64,000 nucleotides of DNA, taken from NCBI RefSeq assembly GCF_002005225.1, contig NZ_CP019724.1, positions 5,287,501 through 5,351,500 on the forward strand, in the 5' to 3' direction. A model generated the notes under the pieces. It was not told where the DNA came from and did not search any database. It was given only the letters and a program-made list of their open reading frames with translations. The stretch comes from Streptomyces pactum. Lineage in GTDB: Bacteria; Actinomycetota; Actinomycetes; Streptomycetales; Streptomycetaceae. Position 1 is the stretch's first letter, and each line of letters begins with the position of its first letter. This document shows, piece by piece, positions 18,901-27,085 of the stretch. The translations under genes were made by a program, and so were the position numbers.

Positions 18901-19750
18901 CGGCCGGGTGCCGGGGACCGTCCGGCAGGCGAGCCGCGGGTGCGGAACCGCCCGCCGCCCGCGCGGAGCCGTCCGCGGTGCCACCGCCCCCCGCGGGCAC
19001 GTCTCCCCGCGCCCCGTCGGCCACGCGCGCGTGGGCCACGTCGTCCCCGGCGCCCGTCCCGCCGGTCGGCGGGAGCGCCGGCGCACCGGACAGCCGCACG
19101 TGCCCCTCGCCGTCCGGAGTCGTCGCCACCCGCGTCTGCGTCCCCCGCGGGACCGGCACGAGCCGCAGGGCCGACTCGCCGATCCGCAGCAGCGCACCCG
19201 GCGTGAAGCGGACCGGGCGGGTGCCCACGCGGGTGCCGTCCAGAATGGTGCCGTTGGTGGAGCCGAGGTCGGCTACGGAGACGTGACCGTCGGAGGCGAC
19301 GGTCACGGCGCAGTGCATCCGGGAGACGTCCGGGTCGTCGAGCGCGACGTCGGCGTCGGCGGAGCGGCCGAGCCGGACCTGGCCGCCGTGCAGCAGGTGG
19401 ACGCCGCCCGCGTCGGGACCGGCGACCACGTGGAGCTGGGCCGGGACGTCGGCCGGCTCGGCGTGCGGGTCGGGCTCGCCCGGGGCCCCCAGGCAGAGCA
19501 CGGCGCCGTCGATCAGCGGGGGCTCGCCCAGGGTGCTGCGCTGGGCGTCGAGCCGCTGCGCGCCGGCGTAGAGCACCACCTGGCCGGAGCCCGGGCCCTC
19601 GCCGCCAGGGAGCGCCGCGGCCAGCGCGGAGGCGACCGCGGCCAGGGCCGTGCCGGCCGGTGCGGTGACCAGCACGTCGCGGCTCGCGGCGCGGCCCCCC
19701 ACCGAAGCATGCGGGCCCAGCGGGTCTACGACGGTCAGCCGGATCTGCAT
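15959..19750 (-). CDS. FHA-domain FtsK/SpoIIIE-like (EccC-related) ATPase
   Basis: A 1263-residue protein. The N-terminal domain of about 100 residues is followed by an FHA domain (about 115-190: VRLGRSADAD, VSRMHC, STNGT), which binds phosphothreonine. Residues about 190-500 are a Gly/Pro/Thr/His-rich linker with repeated HTTGP. A degenerate ATPase-like module follows, and then an FtsK/SpoIIIE-type module near 930-1263 with VEGPPGSGRTELLRAL and LVVVVDDLDAL. The Walker A lysine is Arg (codon 16898-16900), so nucleotide handling may be unusual. Architecture recalls type VII secretion EccC or FtsK-like motors. Divergent from pkaA, whose kinase product is an obvious candidate to phosphorylate a partner read by the FHA domain. 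ATG 19750 follows AAGGGA. Confidence 0.85.
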   Translation of the reverse strand: MQIRLTVVDPLGPHASVGGRAASRDVLVTAPAGTALAAVASALAAALPGGEGPGSGQVVLYAGAQRLDAQRSTLGEPPLIDGAVLCLGAPGEPDPHAEPADVPAQLHVVAGPDAGGVHLLHGGQVRLGRSADADVALDDPDVSRMHCAVTVASDGHVSVADLGSTNGTILDGTRVGTRPVRFTPGALLRIGESALRLVPVPRGTQTRVATTPDGEGHVRLSGAPALPPTGGTGAGDDVAHARVADGARGDVPAGGGGTADGSARAAGGSAPAARLPDGPRHPAGATDGPAHTTGPMHGPAHTTGPAHTTGGASTHPGAAGPGGGPPHRAGGPDGRARGTAADGWDDPAGRTHHASGTAGYGSGAAPAEQPRVPQVPGQGGAPRIESHGTGPTAGTPRPAPAGGDTHGGAYGTATHGTGVYGGVTPGAGSLGADASGTAPFGEVTGPTQAPGPDGGGTGRKGTPLRGTDVPQGVRRRGGLGAWARRLAGGRGGTPDATEPGTYAYDEEPVAPAPAAPAVSGSAPETWPDPAALLLTALGPGPRLWERGPGHPEALTVRLGTADRVAPGGDTPLPAVPVTAGLREVGALGLAGPRARLAGLARAVLAQLAALHSADVLEIVLISADRSRPLADRAAEWSWLGWLPQLRPGHGQDCRLLLAYDREQATARAHELLRRLEDHLTDTRTGARPAAPAGTIPAQPAAPAHDPRPATAAVAARQPSWARPDDGTDPAGGFAGPYTVVVVDGDPGGADVREAVARLALEGPRAGIHVVCLAETAAASPTSPVTETYETACTVSPVFRQCGAVALLSGDVATALRLLRIARTGASQDAPDAPAGPVGHGTLGTVDAVSLPWAERFARALAPLRTDGTTGERHARVSAPLPQAARLLDELGLARATPASLMARWAAAADDAEALGGRAQAVLGAGPRGPVTVDLAAEGPHLLVEGPPGSGRTELLRALVASLASAERPDRLGIVLIDGRDGVSSGDGHGEGLRVCTDVPHVTTHLAANDPVRMREFAQSLSAELKRRAELLGRSDFAEWHTGREVSGRLVTQRRAAGAAGPAAISDAGDVESPPSSTLRLRPGAARRRAGAVPPLPRLVVVVDDLDALVTPPLGSPGRPAAGSVMRALEAVAREGERLGVHLVSATGPGGRTEQTEPARRATLRVTLDAPVPGPDEPAPGRGRLASAEGRSLVFQGGRVTGRIPRTATLRPTVVPLEWHRMGDPPTRRPVRELGNGPTDLALLASALERTAREVSAAEVPSLL

Positions 19751-20179
19751 CGCCGTCAGCGGTCCCTTCGCGCGGGCGCCCGCGCGCCGGGGACAGAAGC
19801 CGTTCACCACGGTCCCCCACCGCGGACTTCCCCCACCGCCACACGAGCACGTCGGCCAGTTCTGCAGGCATCCTCGCACCTGCCACTGACAACGCGCCCG
19901 CCGCCCGCCGTCATATGATCTTGATTGGTCGGCTCTGCCCGCAAAAGTGCCTGACAGGTGGCGCGTCGATGATCGAATGGTGTCCGCTTGAGATCGGTCA
20001 CGTCCGGGCCCGGCAACCAAGGGACCGGGTCGAGCGTCTTTCCTTCGAACATGTGCCGGAAGCGGAACGCGGGACGCACCGGCGGCCCCACGGGAACCAC
20101 AGGACGACGACAGCCCGGTGCCGGGAGCGCGGCACTACAGTGGGGCGGAACAGTCGGCAAGCAACAGGGAGCGCATGAC
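19751..20179. promoter_or_regulatory. Divergent intergenic region between the FHA/FtsK-like gene and pkaA
   Basis: 429 bases without a convincing gene. It includes an AT-richer patch near 19910-19930 (CATATGATCTTGATTGG) that may hold a promoter. TACAGT at 20136-20141 is a possible -10 for pkaA. No good -35 could be paired with either, so the promoters are only suggested. Confidence 0.35.
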
Positions 20180-21901
20180 GTGCGGCCGGTAGGCAGCAAG
20201 TACCTCCTCGAGGAGCCCCTCGGCCGCGGCGCGACGGGCACCGTCTGGCGAGCCCGCCAGCGGGAGACCGCGGGCGCCGAGGCGGCCGTGGCCGGACAGC
20301 CCGGCGAGACCGTCGCGATCAAGGTCCTCAAGGAGGAGCTCGCGAGCGACCCCGACATCGTGATGCGCTTCCTGCGGGAGCGCTCCGTCCTGCTGCGGCT
20401 GACCCACCCCAACATCGTCCGGGTCCGCGACCTGGTCGTCGAGGGTGAGCTGCTGGCGCTCGTCATGGATCTCGTCGACGGCCCCGACCTGCACCGCTAC
20501 CTGCGCGAGAACGGGCCCCTCACCCCGGTCGCCGCGGCGCTGCTCACCGCCCAGATCGCCGACGCCCTCGCCGCCAGCCACGCGGACGGCGTCGTGCACC
20601 GCGACCTGAAGCCGGCCAACGTCCTGCTGAGGCAGACCGGCGGCGAGATGCACCCGATGCTCACCGACTTCGGCATCGCCCGCCTCGCCGACTCACCCGG
20701 CCTCACCCGCACCCACGAGTTCGTCGGCACGCCCGCGTACGTGGCGCCGGAGTCCGCCGAGGGCCGCCCGCAGACCTCCGCGGTCGACGTGTACGGCGCC
20801 GGCATCCTGCTGTACGAGCTGGTCACCGGACGGCCCCCGTTCGGCGGGGGTTCCGCCCTGGAGGTGCTGCACCAGCACCTGAGCGCGGAGCCGCGCCGCC
20901 CCTCCACCGTCCCCGACCCGCTGTGGACGGTGATAGAGCGCTGCCTGCGCAAGAACCCCGACGAGCGCCCCAGCGCCGAGAACCTCGCCCGCGGCCTGCG
21001 CGTCGTCGCCGAGGGCATCGGCGTGCACGCGAGCAGCGCGCAGATCGGCGCCGCCGAGAACGTCGGCGTGCTCCTCGCCCCCGACCCGGCGCCCGCCCAG
21101 GTGCCGGGCGCCCCCGGCGCCGCGGACCCGACGCAGGTCCTGCCCCAGAATCCGAACGGCGCCTACGACCCGAACGGCGCGACCAGCGTCCTTCCGCACA
21201 CCGGCAGCCCCTCGGGCGCCGCCGACCCCACCGCCGTACTCCCGAACCGCGGCGCGGCCGACCCGACCGCCGTCATGCCGCCGGTGCCGCCGGGGCAGGG
21301 CCAGGACGGGCAGCCCGGCGGGCCCGACGACCCGCACCCCTGGCAGAACCAGTTGCGCGCCGCCCGCGACCGCAACGAGCAGACGCAGGCCCAGTACCTC
21401 GACCCGGACCAGGACCCGCTGCGCCGCCGGCCCCAGCGGCAGGTCGCCCGCCCGCAGCAGCCGCCCCGCCAGGCCCCGCAGGGCCCGCCGCCCCAGCAGC
21501 CCGGCTACGGCTATCCGCAGCAGCCGCAGCAGCCGCAGCAGCCGCAGCGGTACGCCACCCCGCAGCCCCAGCAGCCGTCCCGGCCCCAGCCGCAGCGGTA
21601 CGCCCCGCCGCCCACGCCGGAGCCCCAGCCGCCCCGGCGCGAGCCCAGGCCGCCGCGGCAGCGCGGCGCCAACCCCATGCGCATCCCCGGCCTCGGCTGC
21701 CTCAAGGGATGCCTGTTCACGCTCGTCATCCTGTTCGTGGCCGGCTGGCTGATCTGGGAGCTGAGCCCGCTGCAGGGCTGGATCGGCACGGGCAAGGGCT
21801 ACTGGGAGCAGCTCAGCGACTGGTTCACCACCGCGACCGACTGGATCGGCGACCTGGGCGGCGGCAGCGGCTCGGGCGGCGGGACGTCGACCGGGAACTG
21901 A
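20180..21901 (+). CDS. pkaA: Membrane-anchored Ser/Thr protein kinase PkaA
   Basis: A 573-residue eukaryotic-type kinase. The kinase domain occupies about residues 8-275: glycine loop GRGATGTVW, VAIKVL lysine, VVHRDLKPANVLL catalytic loop, LTDFGIARL metal motif, GTPAYVAPE activation segment end. A long Pro/Gln/Ala-rich juxtamembrane region (about 290-500) precedes one membrane helix (CLFTLVILFVAGWLIWEL) and a short extracellular Gly/Ser tail with no PASTA domains. GTG 20180 is chosen because GGGAG lies nine bases upstream and the kinase fold starts at once. It matches S. coelicolor PkaA as remembered (MRPVGSKYLLEE start). It neighbours pkaB and the FHA protein, suggesting one signalling unit. 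All catalytic residues look intact. Confidence 0.93.
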   Translation: MRPVGSKYLLEEPLGRGATGTVWRARQRETAGAEAAVAGQPGETVAIKVLKEELASDPDIVMRFLRERSVLLRLTHPNIVRVRDLVVEGELLALVMDLVDGPDLHRYLRENGPLTPVAAALLTAQIADALAASHADGVVHRDLKPANVLLRQTGGEMHPMLTDFGIARLADSPGLTRTHEFVGTPAYVAPESAEGRPQTSAVDVYGAGILLYELVTGRPPFGGGSALEVLHQHLSAEPRRPSTVPDPLWTVIERCLRKNPDERPSAENLARGLRVVAEGIGVHASSAQIGAAENVGVLLAPDPAPAQVPGAPGAADPTQVLPQNPNGAYDPNGATSVLPHTGSPSGAADPTAVLPNRGAADPTAVMPPVPPGQGQDGQPGGPDDPHPWQNQLRAARDRNEQTQAQYLDPDQDPLRRRPQRQVARPQQPPRQAPQGPPPQQPGYGYPQQPQQPQQPQRYATPQPQQPSRPQPQRYAPPPTPEPQPPRREPRPPRQRGANPMRIPGLGCLKGCLFTLVILFVAGWLIWELSPLQGWIGTGKGYWEQLSDWFTTATDWIGDLGGGSGSGGGTSTGN

Positions 21902-22211
21902 GGCGGGGCGTCGGCCGGAGACTGAGGCGCGCGTCGAACGATGAGTGAGTCGGGGCCCCGAACGGCGACTGAGTCGGGGCTCCGAACGGTGAGTGAGGCG
22001 GGGCCTCGGCGGGTGCCTTGCTCGGTCGGCGACCGGTTCCACTGGCGTTGATCCGACCGGCGGCCGGTCCGTAGGCGGACCGCGCTTTCGCCGGATCCGA
22101 CGACGAGCCTGGTGATTTGTCGACATCCGGCGGGTGATTTCCGCCTCCGCTGTGAAGGTTGGCTCCCCGGACGCGTACTTTAAAGCGCAACACGCGTCGG
22201 TAGGAGCAGTC
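21902..22211. repeat. pkaA-pkaB spacer with three degenerate repeats of about 24-27 bp
   Basis: The 310-base gap contains three imperfect copies of a TGAGTCGGGGCTCCGAACGG-like unit between about 21940 and 22015. Further on, TACTTT at 22175-22180 is a possible -10 element for pkaB. Nothing else coding is supported. Confidence 0.5.
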
Positions 22212-23456
22212 TTGGCACGGAAGATCGGCAGCCGGTACACCGCCCACCAGATCCTCGGGCGGGGCAGTGCCGGCACGGTGTGGCTGGGCGAGGGTCCCGA
22301 GGGGCCCGTCGCGATCAAGCTGCTGCGCGAGGACCTGGCGTCCGACCAGGAGCTCGTCTCACGCTTCGTGCAGGAGCGCACCGCCCTGCTCGGCCTGGAG
22401 CACCCCCACGTCGTCTCCGTGCGCGACCTGGTCGTCGACGGCAACGACCTGGCGCTGGTCATGGACCTGGTCCGCGGTACGGACCTGCGCACCCGCCTCG
22501 ACCGGGAGCGGCGCCTGGCGCCCGAGGCCGCGGTGGCCGTCGTCGCCGACGTCGCCGACGGCCTGGCCGCCGCGCACGCCGCCGGGGTCGTGCACCGGGA
22601 CGTCAAGCCGGAGAACGTGCTGCTCGACATGCAGGGTCCGCTCGGCCCCGGCGGCTCGCACCCGGCCCTGCTGACGGACTTCGGGGTGGCCAAGCTCATC
22701 GACACCCCGCGGCGCACCCGCGCCACGAAGATCATCGGTACGCCCGACTACCTGGCCCCGGAGATCGTCGAGGGCCTGCCCCCGCGCGCGGCGGTGGACA
22801 TCTACGCGCTGGCCACGGTCCTGTACGAGCTGCTGGCGGGCTTCACGCCGTTCGGTGGCGGCCACCCCGGTGCGGTGCTGCGCCGGCACGTGACCGAGCG
22901 GGTCGTCCCCCTGCCCGGCATCCCGGACGAGCTGTGGCAGCTACTGGTGCAGTGCCTGGCCAAGGCGCCGGCCTCCCGGCTGCGCGCCTCCGAGCTGGGC
23001 GCCCGGTTGCGCGAGCTGCTGCCCATGCTGGCCGGGATGGGCCCGCTGGACGTGGACGAGCCCGACGCCGAGCAGGAGGAGGACGCGCCCGAGGAGCCCC
23101 CGGCGTCCCCCGCGCCCGCCGGGGAGCCGGTACGCCGCCGGGGGGCGGTGCCGCTGGTGCCGGGGGCGAAGCCGGCCGACTCCAACCGCGACACGCACAC
23201 ATCCATGCGGGTACCGGCCCCCGACGAGCTGGCCGGCGGTGCCCGCGGCACCGCCCGCGCCCCGCGCGCGTCCGGCGCCCCGCGCCCCGGCTCGGCCCGC
23301 AACCGCGCCGCCGCGCGGCGCCGCCGGCTGGCGGTGGGGGCCGGCGCGCTCGCCCTGGTGGCGGCGATCGGCGTCGGTACGTGGCTGGCCACCGGCGGCG
23401 ACGAGGGCGGCGCCGGGCCCCAGGACACGCGGAACTCGGCACCGGCCTCTCCGTGA
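22212..23456 (+). CDS. pkaB: Ser/Thr protein kinase PkaB
   Basis: A 414-residue kinase. The domain at about residues 8-270 has [37 protein letters not shown] and [10 protein letters not shown] Pro/Ala/Arg-rich linker and one C-terminal membrane helix ([21 protein letters not shown]) follow, then a short outside tail. TTG 22212 is favoured over upstream starts because GGAG lies seven bases before it and the catalytic fold starts immediately; an upstream in-frame GTG or ATG would add unrelated residues. It follows pkaA after a 310-base spacer, so a separate promoter is possible. The catalytic residues are complete. The resemblance to S. coelicolor PkaB in length and sequence is from memory. Confidence 0.92.
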   Translation: MARKIGSRYTAHQILGRGSAGTVWLGEGPEGPVAIKLLREDLASDQELVSRFVQERTALLGLEHPHVVSVRDLVVDGNDLALVMDLVRGTDLRTRLDRERRLAPEAAVAVVADVADGLAAAHAAGVVHRDVKPENVLLDMQGPLGPGGSHPALLTDFGVAKLIDTPRRTRATKIIGTPDYLAPEIVEGLPPRAAVDIYALATVLYELLAGFTPFGGGHPGAVLRRHVTERVVPLPGIPDELWQLLVQCLAKAPASRLRASELGARLRELLPMLAGMGPLDVDEPDAEQEEDAPEEPPASPAPAGEPVRRRGAVPLVPGAKPADSNRDTHTSMRVPAPDELAGGARGTARAPRASGAPRPGSARNRAAARRRRLAVGAGALALVAAIGVGTWLATGGDEGGAGPQDTRNSAPASP

Positions 23457-23532
23457 GGCCCGGAGCGGCCTGGTCACCGCCGCCCGTGACGACCCGGCGA
23501 AGACCGGTGGACGGAGCCGTTACGCTGGATGC

Positions 23533-24639
23533 GTGGCAGTCGTCGATGTATCCGAAGAGCTGAAGTCCCTCTCCTCGACCATGGAGTCGATCGAGGCCGT
23601 CCTGGACCTCGACAGGATGAGGGCAGACATCGCCGTGCTCGAGGAGCAGGCGGCCGCGCCGTCCCTCTGGGACGACCCGGAAGCGGCGCAGAAGATCACC
23701 AGCAAGCTCTCCCATCTCCAGGCCGAGGTGCGGAAGGCCGAGGCCCTGCGCGGCCGGATCGACGATCTCGGCGTGCTCTTCGAGATGGCCGAGGAGGAGG
23801 ACGACCCGGACACCCGTGCCGAGGCCGAGTCCGAGCTCACGGCCGTGCGGAAGGCGCTGGACGAGATGGAGGTCCGCACGCTGCTCTCGGGCGAGTACGA
23901 CTCCCGTGAGGCGCTCGTCAACATCCGCGCCGAGGCCGGTGGCGTGGACGCCGCCGACTTCGCCGAGAAGCTCCAGCGCATGTACCTGCGCTGGGCCGAG
24001 CAGCGCGGCTACAAGACCGAGATCTACGAGACGTCGTACGCGGAGGAGGCCGGCATCAAGTCGACGACCTTCGCCGTGCAGGTGCCGTACGCCTACGGCA
24101 CCCTCTCCGTCGAGCAGGGCACGCACCGCCTGGTGCGCATCTCGCCCTTCGACAACCAGGGGCGCCGCCAGACCTCCTTCGCCGGTGTCGAGATCCTCCC
24201 CGTGGTCGAGCAGACCGACCACATCGAGATCGACGAGTCCGAACTGCGGGTGGACGTGTACCGCTCGTCCGGCCCCGGCGGCCAGGGCGTGAACACCACC
24301 GACTCCGCGGTGCGGCTCACCCACCTCCCCACCGGCATCGTGGTCTCCTGCCAGAACGAGCGCTCCCAGATCCAGAACAAGGCCACCGCCATGAACGTCC
24401 TCCAGGCCAAGCTCCTGGAGCGGCGCCGCCAGGAGGAGCAGGCCAAGATGGACGCCCTCAAGGGCGACGGGGGCAACTCCTGGGGCAACCAGATGCGTTC
24501 GTACGTGCTGCACCCGTACCAGATGGTCAAGGACCTGCGCACCGAGCACGAAGTGGGCAACCCCGAGGCCGTTTTCAACGGCGAGATCGACGGTTTCCTG
24601 GAGGCCGGCATTCGCTGGCGCAAGCAGCAGGAGAAGTAG
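23533..24639 (+). CDS. prfB: Peptide chain release factor 2
   Basis: A 368-residue class 1 release factor. The GGQ loop ([17 protein letters not shown]) that triggers peptidyl-tRNA hydrolysis is intact. The stop-codon-reading tripeptide is SPF (RISPFDNQ), the RF2 type for UGA/UAA. Unlike the E. coli gene there is no in-frame UGA frameshift site near the start: one uninterrupted frame runs from GTG 23533. This gene, rather than a frame-shifted one, supplies termination at UGA, the most frequent stop in such GC-rich genomes. A strong hairpin terminator follows at 24668. The location beside pkaB is conserved in Streptomyces as far as I recall. Confidence 0.96.
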   Translation: MAVVDVSEELKSLSSTMESIEAVLDLDRMRADIAVLEEQAAAPSLWDDPEAAQKITSKLSHLQAEVRKAEALRGRIDDLGVLFEMAEEEDDPDTRAEAESELTAVRKALDEMEVRTLLSGEYDSREALVNIRAEAGGVDAADFAEKLQRMYLRWAEQRGYKTEIYETSYAEEAGIKSTTFAVQVPYAYGTLSVEQGTHRLVRISPFDNQGRRQTSFAGVEILPVVEQTDHIEIDESELRVDVYRSSGPGGQGVNTTDSAVRLTHLPTGIVVSCQNERSQIQNKATAMNVLQAKLLERRRQEEQAKMDALKGDGGNSWGNQMRSYVLHPYQMVKDLRTEHEVGNPEAVFNGEIDGFLEAGIRWRKQQEK

Positions 24640-24667
24640 CGCGGGGCGGAGACGCCGCTTTGTCGAC

Positions 24668-24704
24668 AAGGCAACTGCCGCCCTTCCGGCGGCGGTTGCC
24701 TTTT
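24668..24704 (+). terminator. Rho-independent terminator of prfB
   Basis: A 15-bp stem pairs AAGGCAACTGCCGCC (24668-24682) with 24688-24702, with one G-T pair and a five-base loop. It runs into TTTT at 24701-24704. Confidence 0.88.
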
Positions 24705-24806
24705 GTCAGGCCCCCTGTTCGCCGGTGATGTCTGGGTTCTACGTCACACTCACACCCTTTGTGTCCGGCATACGTCCCGTACCCGGACATCGCGTACGCA
24801 ACGGCC

Positions 24807-24958
24807 TTGACGTTGCTTTGAACATTCGTAAGGGTGAGGCGCGGCATGCGTATTTCTGGGGCGCATGTGAACCGGGGGACTTCTTCAGCAGGCAGCTACC
24901 CCCGTTGATCACGGCCCCCGAGTGCGGCCTCACTGACTAATCGGCTACTGGGGGTAGC
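24807..24958 (+). promoter_or_regulatory. Promoter-like elements and RBS-pairing hairpin ahead of the LAETG gene
   Basis: TTGACG at 24807-24812 with TAAGGG 16 bases later is a weak promoter candidate. In the leader, GCTACCCCC (24895-24903) is an exact complement of GGGGGTAGC (24950-24958), which contains the GGGGG ribosome site of the gene starting at 24965. Pairing would bury the ribosome site, so translational control is possible. Base composition here is noticeably more AT-rich than the surroundings. Confidence 0.45.
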
Positions 24959-24964
24959 AACTAC

Positions 24965-25834
24965 ATGACGAAGAAGACGCGCATCCGTGTCGCGCGCATA
25001 GCGGCCGGCGCAGTGATCGCGGCCGGCGCCTCCCTGACCGCCGCGGGTGCCGCTTCGGCGCTCGACATCGGCGTGAGCGCGGGTGTCGGCGACACCAACG
25101 TCGGCCTGAAGGTCGGCCTGGGCGACGAGGACGGTGACCCCTGCGACATCGTCGTCGACCCGAGCTGCGACGACGACACCACCGCTGGTGGGACGACCGG
25201 TGACACCACCACCGGTGGCACCACGGGTGACACCACCACCGGTGGTACGACGGGTGACACCACGACCGGTGGCACCAGCGGTGACACGACCACCGGTGGT
25301 ACGACGGGTGACACGACCACCGGTGGCACTACCGGTGACACGACCACCGGTGGTACGACGGGTGACACCACGACCGGTGGCACCAGCGGTGACACGACCA
25401 CCGGTGGTACGACCGGTGGCACCACCGGTGACACGACCACCGGCGGCAACTCCGGCGGCAACACCGGCGGTGACGGGGGTTCTACCGGCGGCAACGGTGG
25501 CGGCTCCAACACCGGCGGCACCACCGGCGGTAACGGTGGCAACACCGGCGGCTCCACCGGCGGCGACGGCGGGACCGGTGGCGAGGACAACACCACCCCC
25601 GACGGCGGTGGCAACGACAACGTCACCCAGGACGAGGGTTCCTCGGCCCTGACCGACACCGGCGAAGAGGCCCAGGCCTCCGACACCGCCGCCCAGGGCA
25701 GCGGTGACGAGCTCGCCGAGACCGGCGCCGCGGAGACCACGTTCCTGCTGGTCGGCGCCGCCACGATGATCGCCGGCGGTATCGGCTTCCGCTTCCTGCC
25801 GCGACTGATGAACGGCCGCGGCGCGGCTGCCTGA
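24965..25834 (+). CDS. Secreted Thr/Gly/Asp-repeat protein with LAETG sortase signal
   Basis: A 289-residue surface protein. A Sec signal peptide (basic start, then AAGAVIAAGASLTAAGAASA) is followed by a short acidic stretch with two Cys. Next come nine copies of a nine-residue repeat around GDTTTGGTT (about residues 70-165) and a Gly/Asn/Ser-rich region. The C-terminus has LAETG, a hydrophobic helix (FLLVGAATMIAGGIGF) and a basic tail, the arrangement recognised by sortases; LAxTG is the form used by Streptomyces class E sortases on long chaplins. It is therefore expected to be covalently linked to the wall. The function is unknown; I know of no named family. ATG 24965 has GGGGG ten bases upstream. 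A hairpin may mask that site. Confidence 0.85.
   Translation: MTKKTRIRVARIAAGAVIAAGASLTAAGAASALDIGVSAGVGDTNVGLKVGLGDEDGDPCDIVVDPSCDDDTTAGGTTGDTTTGGTTGDTTTGGTTGDTTTGGTSGDTTTGGTTGDTTTGGTTGDTTTGGTTGDTTTGGTSGDTTTGGTTGGTTGDTTTGGNSGGNTGGDGGSTGGNGGGSNTGGTTGGNGGNTGGSTGGDGGTGGEDNTTPDGGGNDNVTQDEGSSALTDTGEEAQASDTAAQGSGDELAETGAAETTFLLVGAATMIAGGIGFRFLPRLMNGRGAAA
25180..25460 (+). repeat. Tandem 27-bp repeats encoding the GDTTTGGTT unit
   Basis: Nine near-identical 27-base units, with variation mostly at third codon positions and a GTT/GTS alternation suggesting a higher-order four-unit period. They lie inside the LAETG gene and are likely to vary in copy number between strains. Confidence 0.85.
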
Positions 25835-25880
25835 CGGTAGCCGTACGCGTACGCACCGCGTACGCGCCCCGCACGCACGC

Positions 25881-25919
25881 GAAGGGGCCCGGAGCGCACT
25901 GCGCGCTCCGGGCCCCTTC
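25881..25919. terminator. Bidirectional hairpin terminator
   Basis: A perfect 17-bp stem (25881-25897 with 25903-25919) and ACTGC loop lie between the LAETG gene on the plus strand and the zinc-ribbon gene on the minus strand, serving both. Confidence 0.85.
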
Positions 25920-25959
25920 CGCGACCGTCCCCGGGGGCCTCCAGGGCCCTGCGGGGGCG

Positions 25960-26151
25960 TCAGGCGGTCTGGTGGGCCAGCAGGGCCACCGCCGCGACCA
26001 GCACCGCCAGCAGTGCGATCAGCGTCATCGGATTCAGCCCCGCGAGGAAGCTCCCCTGCTGCAGCCGCTCGCGGTTCGCCCGGCACACCGGGCACCTGCC
26101 CTCACTCACGGGCGCCGCGCAGTTCGCGCACACCAACCGGTCGTACGTCAT
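25960..26151 (-). CDS. Small zinc-ribbon membrane protein
   Basis: A 63-residue protein. Two CxxC pairs (CANC near residue 8 and CPVC near residue 20) form a zinc ribbon, and one C-terminal membrane helix (LNPMTLIALLAVLVAAVALLA) follows. ATG 26151 has GGAGGG nine bases upstream. It is divergent from ftsE, with a 215-base spacer that must hold both promoters. No function is known to me. The arrangement, a cytoplasmic zinc ribbon tethered to the membrane, is frequent among small conserved actinobacterial proteins. Its closeness to ftsEX may be chance. Confidence 0.8.
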   Translation of the reverse strand: MTYDRLVCANCAAPVSEGRCPVCRANRERLQQGSFLAGLNPMTLIALLAVLVAAVALLAHQTA

Positions 26152-26366
26152 GCGCTCGCCCTCCTTGCCGCCGGCTCCGTCAGGACAACGCCCGCGCCGA
26201 CGCGAACGTTCCCCCTTCCACTGTGCCAGGTTCCGGGGGACCACGCCCGCCCTCCCTCCAGGGACAAAACGCGCAACTGATACGCAACCCCGACCGGTGA
26301 CTGCGGTCCGCTCCCCGGTTCGCGTATGGTCACGCACATCTACCCCCGGCGACCCGTGGTGCATCC

Positions 26367-27056
26367 GTGATCCGATTCGACAACGTCTCCAAGGTCTACC
26401 CCAAACAGAACCACCCAGCCCTCAGGGATGTCTCCCTGGAGGTCGAGAAGGGCGAGTTCGTCTTCCTCGTGGGGTCCTCCGGCTCCGGAAAGTCCACCTT
26501 CCTGCGGCTGGTCCTCCGCGAGGAGCGGTGCAGCCACGGACAGGTGCACGTGCTGGGCAAGGACCTCGCCCGCCTGTCCAACTGGAAGGTTCCGCAGATG
26601 CGGCGCCAGCTTGGGACGGTGTTCCAGGACTTCCGCCTGCTGCCGAACAAGACGGTCGGCGAGAACGTCGCCTTCGCCCAGGAGGTCATCGGCAAGTCCC
26701 GCGGGGAGATCCGCAAGTCCGTGCCGCAGGTGCTCGACCTCGTCGGGCTCGGCGGCAAGGAGGACCGCAGGCCCGGTGAGCTGTCCGGCGGTGAGCAGCA
26801 GCGCGTCGCCATCGCGCGCGCCTTCGTCAACCGGCCCAAGCTGCTGATCGCCGACGAGCCGACCGGCAACCTCGACCCGCAGACGTCCGTCGGCATCATG
26901 AAGCTGCTCGACCGCATCAACCGGACGGGCACCACCGTGATCATGGCCACCCACGACCAGAACATCGTGGACCAGATGCGCAAGCGCGTCATCGAGCTGG
27001 AGAAGGGCCGCCTCGTCCGCGACCAGGCGCGCGGCGTCTACGGCTACCAGCACTGA
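26367..27056 (+). CDS. ftsE: Cell division ATP-binding protein FtsE
   Basis: A 229-residue ABC ATPase: Walker [10 protein letters not shown], signature [15 protein letters not shown], Walker B LLIADEP, switch His in MATHDQ. With FtsX it forms the FtsEX complex, which in bacteria transmits a signal across the membrane to activate cell-wall hydrolases at division or growth sites. GTG 26367 starts the domain directly. A TATGGT at 26325-26330 is a plausible -10. ftsX follows after 29 bases, so the pair is co-transcribed. Confidence 0.96.
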   Translation: MIRFDNVSKVYPKQNHPALRDVSLEVEKGEFVFLVGSSGSGKSTFLRLVLREERCSHGQVHVLGKDLARLSNWKVPQMRRQLGTVFQDFRLLPNKTVGENVAFAQEVIGKSRGEIRKSVPQVLDLVGLGGKEDRRPGELSGGEQQRVAIARAFVNRPKLLIADEPTGNLDPQTSVGIMKLLDRINRTGTTVIMATHDQNIVDQMRKRVIELEKGRLVRDQARGVYGYQH

Positions 27057-27085
27057 CGAGGAACGGAAAGGCTTAACGAGACGCC

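Noticed and set aside
23533..23650. Programmed frameshift at the start of prfB, as in E. coli
   Set aside because: A single frame runs from GTG 23533 to the stop without an early TGA, so no shift is needed.
24725..24940. Small plus-strand frame of 71 codons between prfB and the LAETG gene
   Set aside because: No ribosome site; it covers the promoter-like and leader elements of the next gene and shows no family motif.
25180..25460. CRISPR-like regular repeats
   Set aside because: The 27-bp units are adjacent without spacers and are codons of a protein repeat, with variation at third positions. No cas genes are present.
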